A DNA stretch of 9,643 nucleotides from NCBI GenBank assembly GCA_022708385.1, contig JAKIYU010000081.1:1-9643 (forward strand), written 5' to 3'. Shown in pieces: positions 1-6,758 of the stretch. Numbering within the stretch: position 1 is the stretch's first letter; each line of letters opens with the position of its first letter. The position numbers and the translations under genes were made by a program. Under the pieces are notes generated by a model. That model did no database searches, was not told the origin of the DNA, and saw nothing but the letters and a program-made list of their open reading frames with translations. This stretch comes from Bacteroidota bacterium (lineage in GTDB: Bacteria; Bacteroidota; Bacteroidia; Bacteroidales; PXBB01).

Positions 1-62
1 TTATTCATCTTCGATTTTAAAGATGAGAGGCTTTCTGAATGGTTTAACTTTAATATTCGCAT
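1..62 (-). CDS. Possible start of a reverse-strand gene running off the window edge
   Basis: Read on the minus strand, an ATG at 62-60 opens a frame of 20 codons with no stop before the window ends. The predicted N-terminus is MRILKLNHSESLSSLKSKMN. It is polar and basic, with no signal peptide or recognisable domain. The main support is position: a TATATTTG box lies 23 bases upstream (92-85, minus strand), followed by an AT-rich leader. The plus strand is also open over this stretch, in the frame of the T9SS-tail fragment at 82-657, so the coding strand is not certain. No function can be given. Confidence 0.35.
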   Translation of the reverse strand, partial: MRILKLNHSESLSSLKSKMN

Positions 63-81
63 AATTTTTACTTTTAAATTT

Positions 82-657
82 ATGCAAATATACAATTTTT
101 TTAATATTATTGATAGCGGTTTATTATCAGCCTGGCTCGACAAGGCATCGGGTTTCTATCTTCATGAGTTTTCGCATTATACCCTTGATTACAAGCATCC
201 GGACTCAACAGTGTGGCTGACGATTTGCGGGCCTGTGTTCAATGAGGTTTACAGTGGTGTACTTTGCAACTGGAACACCACAGGGATTATTCCCGGCACT
301 TACCTGCTCCGCCTGAGCATGTGGGACAACACACCCGACTCCAACAGGGTTGAAGCCATAAGATTGTTTAACATTCAGTTGCTTACACCTATAGTGGAAG
401 GGGTTTATGAAAAGTCCTCCGCAGCAGTTTATCCCAACCCTGCAAAAACCACTTTCAATGTCTGTTCAGCCAAACCTCTAACCGAACTTATCATTACCGA
501 CCTTACCGGAAAGGTGCTTTACAGCGAAGTCTTTCCCAAAGGAGTATGCGAGAAATCATTTGATGTAAAAACCTTGATTAAAAGTAGAGATATGTATATA
601 ATTACACTTATAGATTTAAAAGGGTATGTACATACAGAGAGGCTTGTGGTTATTTGA
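82..657 (+). pseudogene. C-terminal remnant of a T9SS-secreted protein (Ig-like domain plus type A sorting tail)
   Basis: The frame encodes up to 191 residues. Residues about 25-95 resemble the beta-sandwich found near the C-terminus of many large secreted Bacteroidota proteins: a DKASGFYLHEFSHYTLDY stretch, then CNWNTTGIIPGTYLLRL, which matches the usual pattern of W-[DN]-T-x-G-x-x-x-G-x-Y-x-L-R-L. Residues about 115-191 are a Por_Secre_tail sorting domain: a YPNPA motif, ITDLTGKVLY, then a last strand ending LVVI. This tail directs export through the type IX system and anchoring at or release from the cell surface. There is no signal peptide, and the first 12 or so codons are AT-rich and look like intergenic DNA, so the ATG at 82 is probably not a real start. 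The frame has no stop back to base 1, so it could instead be the 3' end of a longer gene. I favour a 5'-truncated remnant. The parent enzyme cannot be identified; S8 peptidases often carry this domain. Confidence 0.6.
85..92 (-). promoter_or_regulatory. Bacteroidota -7-like box (TATATTTG) for the leftward gene
   Basis: The minus strand reads TATATTTG, a full match to the Bacteroidota -7 consensus TAnnTTTG, in an AT-rich stretch 23 bases before the reverse-strand ATG at 62. No good -33 TTTG is seen at the usual distance of about 19 bases. If active, transcription would start near 78-80 and give a leader of about 17 bases. Such boxes also arise by chance in AT-rich DNA. Confidence 0.35.
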
Positions 658-743
658 TAAACCTTAAGTTGAATGTTGAGTGCAATTTTATGAGAATTTT
701 AAATGCAATAGGTTTCGCTTGAACAATAAATACCCGATATAAA

Positions 744-2585
744 TTACTTCCACACCACTACCTTACTCACATAATTTCCATTTTCATTCCCAAGAGAAAG
801 AAAATAGACGCCATTGGGACATTTTGATAAATCCAAAGTATAGGTTTTGTCGATGTTAACCTGACCGGATATAAGCAGTTGCCCTTGAATATTTGTGAAG
901 GTGAGGGTGTATGTGTTGGGCGTATTGGCAGGGTTTTGAATATTTAGGTTGTTGGTTGCCGGAGTTGGAAAAACAGTTAAAAATTTATTATTGAAGGGCT
1001 TGTAAATACCTGAACTTGAAGTGCTAAACTGAACTGGCCCAATTGGGCTACTCATGTTGAAAGGAGGTAAACAAACAGCACGTACGTAATATTCATAGTT
1101 TTTATTTTCTTCCAACTGGGTTAGTATGTGGATGTTATTATTAGTGTTAACAATATTACCCATGCCGGTATTAAACCCAATAGTATCCCATTCTATTTGC
1201 CAATAGCTTTCTTGCCCGCCCGGTGTCCATGATATAACTGCATGGTTTACGCCGGTAGAGTTTACTACCGGATTTTTTGGTGCTTCACAAAGGAATATTT
1301 CATCAAAAGATAAGTCATCAATCCTCCATAAAAGAGATGCATCGTCTTTAATACTGACCCAAGAAACAATAATTTTATGGCCGACATAAGCAGATAAATC
1401 TATGTTAATAACCTCAGACAGAGGGTCATAAGTATTATAGTTTTTTATCCAAACAGTGTCCCATCCCAAATGTTGGTCTGTAGTAACAAGTACAAAAATA
1501 TTTACACTGTTTGCTGAATAGATTGTCAATTTTTGTTTAAAACTAAGATATATCGAAGTTGAGTTGCCGGCATCAATGATTGAAGAAGAAAGTTTAAGGG
1601 TATCCATTATTGAGTTACTAAAACAAACGAGTTCAGGTAACTGACCACCGGCATAAATTGAATTTTCAACACGCCATTTATTATATGACTTTATCATGCA
1701 ATCAGGGAAAGTATAAAGAGTATAAGTGGAAAAATCATCAAAAAATGGCATTGATTGGGCTTCGCATCGTGTCCTGAAAGAACGCGACCATGACCAAATA
1801 CTTGTGTCTGCTGATATTGTGTCGCAAAGTGCTTTTACACGAAATTCATAATCGGTTGAAGGGAGCAGGTTTTCCAAATAGAAATGATTTGTGTCTGTTA
1901 TTGTTAAATGACCTGTGCCATGAGAATATCCCGATGTATCCCACTCAATGAGCCAAAAGTTTTCTTGTCCGGTATCCCAGCTTAATAGTGGATCAAAATT
2001 ATTACGGTCTATCAATAAGTTCCGCGGTTCCTGACAACTTCTGTGTTCATCAACTAAAATTTCATCAATACACCATGTGAAAGAATAACTGGTTGTGGTG
2101 CCTGCGAAAATCCAAGCTAATAAGAATTCTTCACCTGCTAAGTGAGACAAATCTACTGTTACTAACTCTGATTCTATACTTGCATAGTTGTCTTTTACCC
2201 AAATTGTGTCCCAAGTCATTCCAGAATCAATACTACTGACTACCGAAAACTTAAAAATTGCAGAAGTCTGATTATAATAATGCTTGAATTCTAAATATAA
2301 GGAGGACGCATTGGTAGCATTGATAAGTGGAGAAATTAACATCATAGTATCAGTTAATGGTCCTGATAACTCTAGTTTCATTTCCGGAGGGTTACCGTAG
2401 GCATTTGAACTGTTGTTGATTTTCCAGTTGGCATTGTTACTCGACCAGCAATCAGGGAAGCTGTCTTGCATCATTCCTGAAAAACAGTACTTAAATGGCA
2501 GATTTACTGTGCATTGAGCTTTTATACCGGTATTTAAAAGCATAAGAACGCATAATAAGGCAAATACATGGAATTTTTCTTTCAT
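744..2585 (-). CDS. Secreted T9SS cargo protein with two jelly-roll/fibronectin-III modules
   Basis: The product is 613 residues from the ATG at 2585. A TTG five codons upstream is in frame but would put extra residues before a standard signal peptide, so the ATG is preferred. Residues 1-24 are a signal peptide (basic start, hydrophobic core, cleavage after GIKAQ). There are then two copies of one module: a MAM/cleaved-adhesin-like jelly roll (about 25-182 and 276-432, both with a FPDC motif near the start and a WxIDD/WCIDE-type motif near the end) followed by a fibronectin-III domain (about 185-275 and 434-527, with SWDTGQENFWLIEWDT matching SWTPGGQESYWQIEWDT). Residues about 540-613 are a T9SS type A tail with FPTPA in place of YPNPA and a final KVVVWK strand. 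No catalytic site is visible, so an adhesin or carbohydrate/protein-binding surface role is inferred. It converges on the T9SS fragment at 82-657 but shares no obvious sequence with it beyond the tail class. Confidence 0.85.
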   Translation of the reverse strand: MKEKFHVFALLCVLMLLNTGIKAQCTVNLPFKYCFSGMMQDSFPDCWSSNNANWKINNSSNAYGNPPEMKLELSGPLTDTMMLISPLINATNASSLYLEFKHYYNQTSAIFKFSVVSSIDSGMTWDTIWVKDNYASIESELVTVDLSHLAGEEFLLAWIFAGTTTSYSFTWCIDEILVDEHRSCQEPRNLLIDRNNFDPLLSWDTGQENFWLIEWDTSGYSHGTGHLTITDTNHFYLENLLPSTDYEFRVKALCDTISADTSIWSWSRSFRTRCEAQSMPFFDDFSTYTLYTFPDCMIKSYNKWRVENSIYAGGQLPELVCFSNSIMDTLKLSSSIIDAGNSTSIYLSFKQKLTIYSANSVNIFVLVTTDQHLGWDTVWIKNYNTYDPLSEVINIDLSAYVGHKIIVSWVSIKDDASLLWRIDDLSFDEIFLCEAPKNPVVNSTGVNHAVISWTPGGQESYWQIEWDTIGFNTGMGNIVNTNNNIHILTQLEENKNYEYYVRAVCLPPFNMSSPIGPVQFSTSSSGIYKPFNNKFLTVFPTPATNNLNIQNPANTPNTYTLTFTNIQGQLLISGQVNIDKTYTLDLSKCPNGVYFLSLGNENGNYVSKVVVWK

Positions 2586-2644
2586 AATTATAAAATTCAA
2601 TACATTTCTTATTTTTGCACAACCACAGTACTTATATTTATCTA

Positions 2645-2652
2645 CAAATTTA
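2645..2652 (-). promoter_or_regulatory. -7-like box (TAAATTTG) upstream of the T9SS cargo gene
   Basis: The minus strand reads TAAATTTG, a full match to TAnnTTTG, 60 bases before the ATG at 2585. A TTTC that could serve as a weak -33 element lies 22 bases upstream of the box. The position fits a promoter for the 613-residue secreted protein with a leader of about 50 bases. A TATTTTTG match on the opposite strand (2610-2617) shows how easily the motif occurs here. Confidence 0.4.
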
Positions 2653-2693
2653 TATTTTTTATTTATTGAATTCTGAAAAGAATATAAATAAAA

Positions 2694-2725
2694 TTTGCAT
2701 AAGTCAAATTATTTTCCGTAATTTG
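2694..2725 (+). promoter_or_regulatory. Candidate promoter for the ATPase gene (TTTG, 21 bases, TAATTTG)
   Basis: TTTG at 2694-2697 is followed after 21 bases by TAATTTG at 2719-2725, one base short of the Bacteroidota -7 consensus TAnnTTTG. The spacing is close to the usual 19 or so. Transcription would start near 2732, inside the 14-bp repeat block and about 60 bases before the ATG at 2793. This is inferred from motif and position only. Confidence 0.35.
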
Positions 2726-2769
2726 CGTTACGTAAATTGCGTTACGTAAATTGCGTAATTGTAAATTAA
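2714..2769. repeat. 14-bp tandem repeat with TTACGTAA palindrome upstream of the ATPase gene
   Basis: Four consecutive 14-base units can be aligned. Unit 1 (2714-2727) is TTCCGTAATTTGCG, units 2 and 3 (2728-2741 and 2742-2755) are both TTACGTAAATTGCG, and unit 4 (2756-2769) is degenerate, TAATTGTAAATTAA. The two exact copies each carry the perfect 8-base palindrome TTACGTAA, so the same face is presented every 14 bases. The block ends 23 bases before the ATPase start codon and overlaps the likely transcription start. It could be a multi-site operator or simply a slippage product in AT-rich DNA. Confidence 0.7.
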
Positions 2770-2792
2770 TATAAATCAATAAGATATAATAT

Positions 2793-3917
2793 ATGAGCGT
2801 TTTAAAAAATCCCTTTTTACTTACGGGTTATATAGGAGAAAAGTATTTTTGTAACAGAGAAAATGAAATAGAAATTTTAGAAGAGCATTTTGATAATGAA
2901 CGAAATGTGGTTTTGTTTTCATGGAGGAGATTGGGCAAAACAGCTCTTTTAAAGCATTTTCAAAATATATTGCAAAAAAAACAAAAAGATACGCAAAGTA
3001 TATATATCGATTTACTTGGTGCTACAGATATGCTGTCTGCTATAAAGCAAATTTCTCAGGCTGTTTATGAGAAGTTTGGTCGGGTTTCAAAAAAGGATAA
3101 TTTGTCTTTTCAGAAATTACTTGGTATGCTGGGCATGGAAATGAGCTTCGACCCCATAAGCGGGAATCCTAAGATTGGTATGGGCTTGCGTACGGTTATA
3201 CCAGCAGAAAAATCGCTAAATGAAATTGGACTTTTTCTCAGGGGCATGAATAAAAATATACTCGTTATCCTTGATGAATTTCAGCAGGTTACACAGTTTC
3301 CTGAAAAAAATGGAGAGGCTGTCTTCAGAGGTTGGGTGCAAAGTTTTCCGGAAATAAGGTTCGTTTTCAGCGGCAGTCACCGTCAGATGATGCAATCCAT
3401 GTTTACTTCCAAGAGCAGGCCTTTTTACCGCAGCGCCCAACTCTTACAGCTTGAGCCTATTCCCTTAAATGAATACAGAAATTTTATTAAAAAACATTTT
3501 AAGGAGGGCAAGAAAACTATTGATGATGCTGTAATTGATGAGATTTACAACTGGAGCCGTCAGCAGACCTATTGCGTGCAACTGCTTTGTAACATGCTTT
3601 ATGGCAGGTTTGATAAAATTGAGTTGAAACATTTGCCTAATGTTTATATTGACCTTATAGCGCAAGAAAGTGCTTTTTTTTCGGCTTACACAAAGCTGCT
3701 TACACGTATGCAGTGGCTTGTACTGAAAGCAGTGGCTATGGAAGAACCGCTTATTAATCCCTACGCTAAGGAGTTTATCAGTCGCCATAATCTCGGTGCA
3801 GCCAGTACAGTGAACACTTCTTTGAAAAAGCTTATCAACAGTGAAATAGTTGTTGAAGACAACAGCAAATATTATGTGCACGATGTGGCATTGGCAAGAT
3901 GGCTGCAGCGGGTGTGA
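2793..3917 (+). CDS. P-loop ATPase (AAA/STAND-like, archaeal-ATPase type) with C-terminal winged helix
   Basis: The product has 374 residues. The N-terminus carries NPFLLTGYIGEKYFCNRENE, the F-x-x-R-E-x-E lead-in of this ATPase group. Walker A is SWRRLGKT at 43-50, the SxRRxGKT form common in the Bacteroidota branch. Walker B is NILVILDEF at 155-163, with D161 and E162 as the Mg2+/catalytic acids. A sensor-like strand FVFSGSHRQMM follows at 190-200. The C-terminal 70 or so residues look like a winged helix (LGAASTVNTSLKKLINSEIV, then YYVHDVALARWLQ), typical of the family. Length is normal for the family. No toxin, nuclease or protease domain is fused to it. Members of this group are often called ATP-binding proteins of unknown function; regulatory or NTP-dependent switch roles are inferred. 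The next gene lies 23 bases downstream and may be cotranscribed. Confidence 0.85.
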   Translation: MSVLKNPFLLTGYIGEKYFCNRENEIEILEEHFDNERNVVLFSWRRLGKTALLKHFQNILQKKQKDTQSIYIDLLGATDMLSAIKQISQAVYEKFGRVSKKDNLSFQKLLGMLGMEMSFDPISGNPKIGMGLRTVIPAEKSLNEIGLFLRGMNKNILVILDEFQQVTQFPEKNGEAVFRGWVQSFPEIRFVFSGSHRQMMQSMFTSKSRPFYRSAQLLQLEPIPLNEYRNFIKKHFKEGKKTIDDAVIDEIYNWSRQQTYCVQLLCNMLYGRFDKIELKHLPNVYIDLIAQESAFFSAYTKLLTRMQWLVLKAVAMEEPLINPYAKEFISRHNLGAASTVNTSLKKLINSEIVVEDNSKYYVHDVALARWLQRV

Positions 3918-3940
3918 ATTTTTTTTAATGATTTAAAATT

Positions 3941-4405
3941 ATGGAAAAAAACAAACTTGATAAGACTTTTGGTGCCGTGGGCATGTCGGCCGGACTATTA
4001 CTTATGGTGGTAGGTGCAGCAATAGTTTTTTTTTCTTTTACGGGAATTGTGTTAATAGCTTTAGGTGCCTTTGTGGCTTTTACCTATACTGCTACATTAA
4101 TTGATTTTAATAACAAGAGGATTAAATTTGCCACTTATGTGTTTGGGATAATTCCATGGGGTAAATGGGTCTCAATCGAACCCACGATGCGTATAGGCGT
4201 ACGTAATTGAAAAACGCTGTGGCGGTCGTACAGCGCCGGAAACAGGTCACTGGAGCTTGAAGAAAGAGATTTTAGAATTGTACTTTACGATGTGCAGGGC
4301 AAAGTTCTTGTCCCTGTTAAAAAATTTAAGGATAAAGAAGATGCCAAAGTTGAAGCAGAAGTGATGTGTAAGGGGTTGGGGATAGCGGTTATTATTCAGG
4401 GTTAA
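3941..4405 (+). pseudogene. Small membrane protein gene interrupted by an in-frame TGA
   Basis: The ATG at 3941 opens 89 codons ending at TGA 4208-4210. The same frame then continues without another stop for 64 codons to TAA 4403-4405. Before the TGA the protein has two hydrophobic helices (about residues 13-33 and 36-54) and then a beta-like segment, LIDFNNKRIKFATYVFGIIP, a phrase common in small Bacteroidota membrane proteins with a cytoplasmic PH-like strand domain. After the TGA, WRSYSAGNRSLELEERDF and RIVLYDVQGKVLVPVKKF continue that domain convincingly, so the unbroken protein would have about 154 residues. TGA ends other genes here (the ATPase at 3917, the deacetylase at 6758), so it is a true stop in this organism. 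A nonsense mutation or a sequencing error is most likely. The 89-residue form might still be made. The function is unknown. Confidence 0.7.
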
Positions 4406-4428
4406 TTGGTAAGAGGATTAAGGTAATA

Positions 4429-5367
4429 TTACTCAAAATGCAAAAAATAATACGCTTCTACATTGTCTAAGTAGGCGCCATCGAAGTCGGCGTCTATTAT
4501 TTTTTTTATGTATGAGTCGTTATTGCCGAAAATAATATCCTGCCATTCTTTTTTCCAGAATTTAACCCATATTTCGTCTTCGTAGCCTTTATAGTTTTTT
4601 TTAAGCCAGCAGGGATGATGAAGTTTCCAGTCGTCCTGCCAGTAGTAGCGCCAGTTTTCGGCTGCGCCTATATTAATATATGACAATACCAGTCTGCGAT
4701 TGCCGTTGGGCTTGGTTTTAAGGCGGTTCAGATCGGTGGTGTTAAGAATACTGTCGGCAAAAAAAAGGTCAATTATCATCACATCATAATTCGTAGCATC
4801 TGTTTCGGTTAGAAACTGCTCTTTAGAAGCATAAGATTCAGGGTTGATTAGGTAAAGGTAGTTTTGTGCCTGACTTAAAAAAGAAACAGGCAGGGTGTTG
4901 TCGTTAATGGCCGAATCAGGGAGGTTGGTGTAGCCTTGGTTGCCTGAAGTTCTGGGAAAGCATATAAAACCTTCTTCGTTAGCTTTCTGTACAAATGTAG
5001 GCACATCAGCAGCCAGTGCAATGTAATCCGATACCATGATTTTAAGTTTACTTTTGGCTTCGCGCAGTATGTCGAGGCGCCATGGGTCAATACTTTGTGT
5101 GCCTAGGTAGAAAATATCTTCTGACCCAATGCCGTTAATGGTATTTACATAATCTTCGTAAATACCGGCGCTTTTATCTGTTTCGTTGTAAATAAGTTCT
5201 TCTCCATTTTGAGGTATGATGATGAAATTGGGGTTGTAAGAACGGGCATAAGCAGCAATATCTTTAATAAACTGCTGCATCTTAACAGCAGCCTTTTCCG
5301 ATTTTTTCTCTTTTGAACAGCTTGTGATAAAAATCAGGGCTATCAGAGGGTAAATGAGTCTTTTCAT
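4429..5367 (-). CDS. Lipoprotein of the TM1410/MJ1477 GH114-like glycosidase group, apparently circularly permuted
   Basis: The start is the ATG at 5367, giving 312 residues. The frame is open 27 codons further upstream, but that region holds the promoter-like box, and only this ATG gives a proper lipoprotein signal: MKRLIYPLIALIFITSC, with Cys17 lipidated and a K/E-rich tether after it. The family is a TIM barrel related to endo-alpha-1,4-polygalactosaminidase (GH114, DUF297). Here the usual C-terminal half comes first: FIKDIAAYARSYNPNFIIIP, QNGEEL (53-58), INGIGSEDIFY (78-87), and VSDY through FICFPR (112-139). The usual N-terminal half follows: NYDVMIIDLFF (193-203), RRLVLSYINIGAAENWRYYW (224-243), VKFWKKEWQDIIFG (268-281), FDGAYLDN (295-302). 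The acidic motif normally read as GEAEDYR is GAAENWR, with Glu replaced by Ala235. Action on cell-surface or periplasmic polysaccharide is inferred. Activity may be reduced or altered by the Ala substitution. Confidence 0.75.
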   Translation of the reverse strand: MKRLIYPLIALIFITSCSKEKKSEKAAVKMQQFIKDIAAYARSYNPNFIIIPQNGEELIYNETDKSAGIYEDYVNTINGIGSEDIFYLGTQSIDPWRLDILREAKSKLKIMVSDYIALAADVPTFVQKANEEGFICFPRTSGNQGYTNLPDSAINDNTLPVSFLSQAQNYLYLINPESYASKEQFLTETDATNYDVMIIDLFFADSILNTTDLNRLKTKPNGNRRLVLSYINIGAAENWRYYWQDDWKLHHPCWLKKNYKGYEDEIWVKFWKKEWQDIIFGNNDSYIKKIIDADFDGAYLDNVEAYYFLHFE

Positions 5368-5385
5368 GAAAGGATTATAATATTT

Positions 5386-5393
5386 CAAAGTTA
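5386..5393 (-). promoter_or_regulatory. -7-like box (TAACTTTG) for the permuted glycosidase lipoprotein
   Basis: The minus strand reads TAACTTTG, a full match to TAnnTTTG, 18 bases before the ATG at 5367. It supports that ATG, because the frame upstream would run through the promoter. No clear -33 TTTG is seen. The predicted leader is very short, about 10-13 bases. Confidence 0.45.
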
Positions 5394-5424
5394 CACTTTT
5401 TACTGCATGTATTTTTATTTTTTT

Positions 5425-5432
5425 TACTTTTA
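5425..5432 (+). promoter_or_regulatory. Weak -7-like box (TACTTTTA) upstream of the four-gene operon
   Basis: TACTTTTA differs from the Bacteroidota -7 consensus TAnnTTTG by the last base and lies 18 bases before the GTG at 5451. It sits in the 83-base divergent gap shared with the lipoprotein gene. No -33 element is recognisable. It is the best candidate for the operon promoter but is weakly supported. Confidence 0.3.
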
Positions 5433-5450
5433 CACATTTAAATCTCAAAC

Positions 5451-6758
5451 GTGTTTGTCATTTATTCTGAAAAGGAGAGCCCCCGGCTGAGCTATGTGCT
5501 TCAGTATATATTTGGTGATTTGTGCGGTACAGAATTTTTATTGACGACTGATATAGATACCTATAAAAGCACAGAAGGATTAAAAATTAATTATTCTGAG
5601 CGGCGCATGTCGGGCGAGGAATTTTATATAGAAGCCTGCCCGTTTCTGTTCGATAACAATCTTAATCCGTGTAAGGTGGGTGTAGCAGATTTTGAAGGGA
5701 CTAAAGCTCTTTTTCCGCAGAAGGAAACCACCGATTTCCCTTTCGATATATTCAGTGCTGTGTTTTATATGCTGAGTCGTTATGAGGAATACCAACCTTT
5801 TATTAAGGATACGCACGGGCGCTTTAAGCCTACCGAGAGTTTGGCCTATAAAAATGGTTTTCTTAATAAACCAGTGGTAAACATTTGGGTTAAGCATTTT
5901 TTTCGCAGAATAGAATTGAAGTATAATTGCGAACTGAAACTGAATACACCCCGGTACAGCTTTATCAATACTATTGATATTGATATAGCATATTCTTTTT
6001 CCCACAAAGGTTTTTACCGGAATTTTTTTGGATATGTGAGGTCATTGCTTTATGGGCGCTTTGATGAGATTTTGCAACGTACAAAAGTTTTAGGAGGTAC
6101 TTTGAGTGACCCCTTCGACAGCTATGATTTTATTATCGATACTTTACAGAAATACAGGTTGAATACCGTATTTTTTGTCCATGTTGGCGATTATGGCATT
6201 TACGATAAAAATGTGCCCTATAAAAACAACAAGTTCCGTGATCTTATTAGGTACCTTGCCGATTATGCCGAAATCGGCATACATCCTTCGTATGAGTCCT
6301 CTAACCGTGAGGATAAGCTGCAGGAAGAAATTGAAAGATTGTCAGAAATAATTCGTAAGGATATCACCAAAAGCCGGCAACATTTTCTGCGCCTAAACTT
6401 TCCGCAAACGTACCGGCAATTGATAAACAACAAGATAAAGGAAGATTTTTCGCTTGGTTTTGCATCGGAAATTGGTTTCAGGGCTGGGGTGTGCACACCT
6501 TTCAGGTTTTTCGACCTCGACACCAACAAATCTACCACGCTGGTTATAAGGCCATTTTCTTTTATGGAAGGCACCCTTAAAGATTATATGAACAAGCGTA
6601 TTGATGAATCTTTGGGGATTATTGAAAACCAGATACTTGAAGTGCGTAATGTGGGGGGAGAGTTTATCAGCCTTTGGCATAATGAGTCACTTGGAAATGA
6701 CGGGCGCTGGGAAGGATGGAAAGAGGTGTATGAAAAAATGGTTCAATGGGCCGTATGA
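5451..6758 (+). CDS. DUF7033 / polysaccharide deacetylase-like protein
   Basis: The product has 435 residues from a GTG start. The GTG is preferred because the first residues (MFVIYSEKESPRLSYVLQYI) already match the start of the DUF7033 region, and the next ATG is 52 codons later. Residues about 1-165 form that N-terminal domain. From about 170 a NodB-like (CE4) barrel follows: INTIDIDIAYSF at 172-183 in place of TFDDG, VFFVH at 240-244, EIGIHPSY at 274-281, GFRAGVCTPFRFFDL at 342-356, and SLWHNE at 407-412. The usual HxxxH zinc pair is incomplete: His278 is present but the second His is missing (HPSYESS), so classical deacetylase activity is uncertain. There is no signal peptide, so it is predicted to be cytoplasmic. 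It starts a tightly packed operon, and its stop overlaps the next gene's start. A role in surface polysaccharide or cell-wall precursor modification is inferred. Confidence 0.8.
   Translation: MFVIYSEKESPRLSYVLQYIFGDLCGTEFLLTTDIDTYKSTEGLKINYSERRMSGEEFYIEACPFLFDNNLNPCKVGVADFEGTKALFPQKETTDFPFDIFSAVFYMLSRYEEYQPFIKDTHGRFKPTESLAYKNGFLNKPVVNIWVKHFFRRIELKYNCELKLNTPRYSFINTIDIDIAYSFSHKGFYRNFFGYVRSLLYGRFDEILQRTKVLGGTLSDPFDSYDFIIDTLQKYRLNTVFFVHVGDYGIYDKNVPYKNNKFRDLIRYLADYAEIGIHPSYESSNREDKLQEEIERLSEIIRKDITKSRQHFLRLNFPQTYRQLINNKIKEDFSLGFASEIGFRAGVCTPFRFFDLDTNKSTTLVIRPFSFMEGTLKDYMNKRIDESLGIIENQILEVRNVGGEFISLWHNESLGNDGRWEGWKEVYEKMVQWAV

Noticed and set aside
2586..2600. Five-codon N-terminal extension of the T9SS cargo protein from a TTG at 2600
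   Set aside because: The ATG at 2585 gives a standard signal peptide; the TTG adds residues with no support.
2714..2769. Short repeats considered as a CRISPR array
   Set aside because: The units are 14 bases, directly abutting, without spacers and with no cas genes nearby.
3465..3881. Reverse-strand open frame of 138 codons inside the ATPase gene
   Set aside because: It lies opposite a well-supported coding region and its translation has no recognisable domain.
3941..4405. Selenoprotein or reassigned TGA explanation
   Set aside because: TGA closes other genes in the window, the residues around the stop do not resemble a known selenoprotein motif, and no selenocysteine gene is seen; a mutation or sequencing error is simpler.
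4423..4432. GTAATATTAC palindrome between the convergent genes as a terminator
   Set aside because: It has no loop, is all weak A/T pairs apart from the ends, and no T-run follows that would make a clear intrinsic terminator.
5368..5448. 27-codon N-terminal extension of the glycosidase-like lipoprotein
   Set aside because: It runs through the TAACTTTG box and would bury the lipoprotein signal; the ATG at 5367 is far better.
5580..6005. Reverse-strand open frame of 141 codons inside the deacetylase-like gene
   Set aside because: It is a shadow of a conserved protein in the other strand, with no start context or domain.
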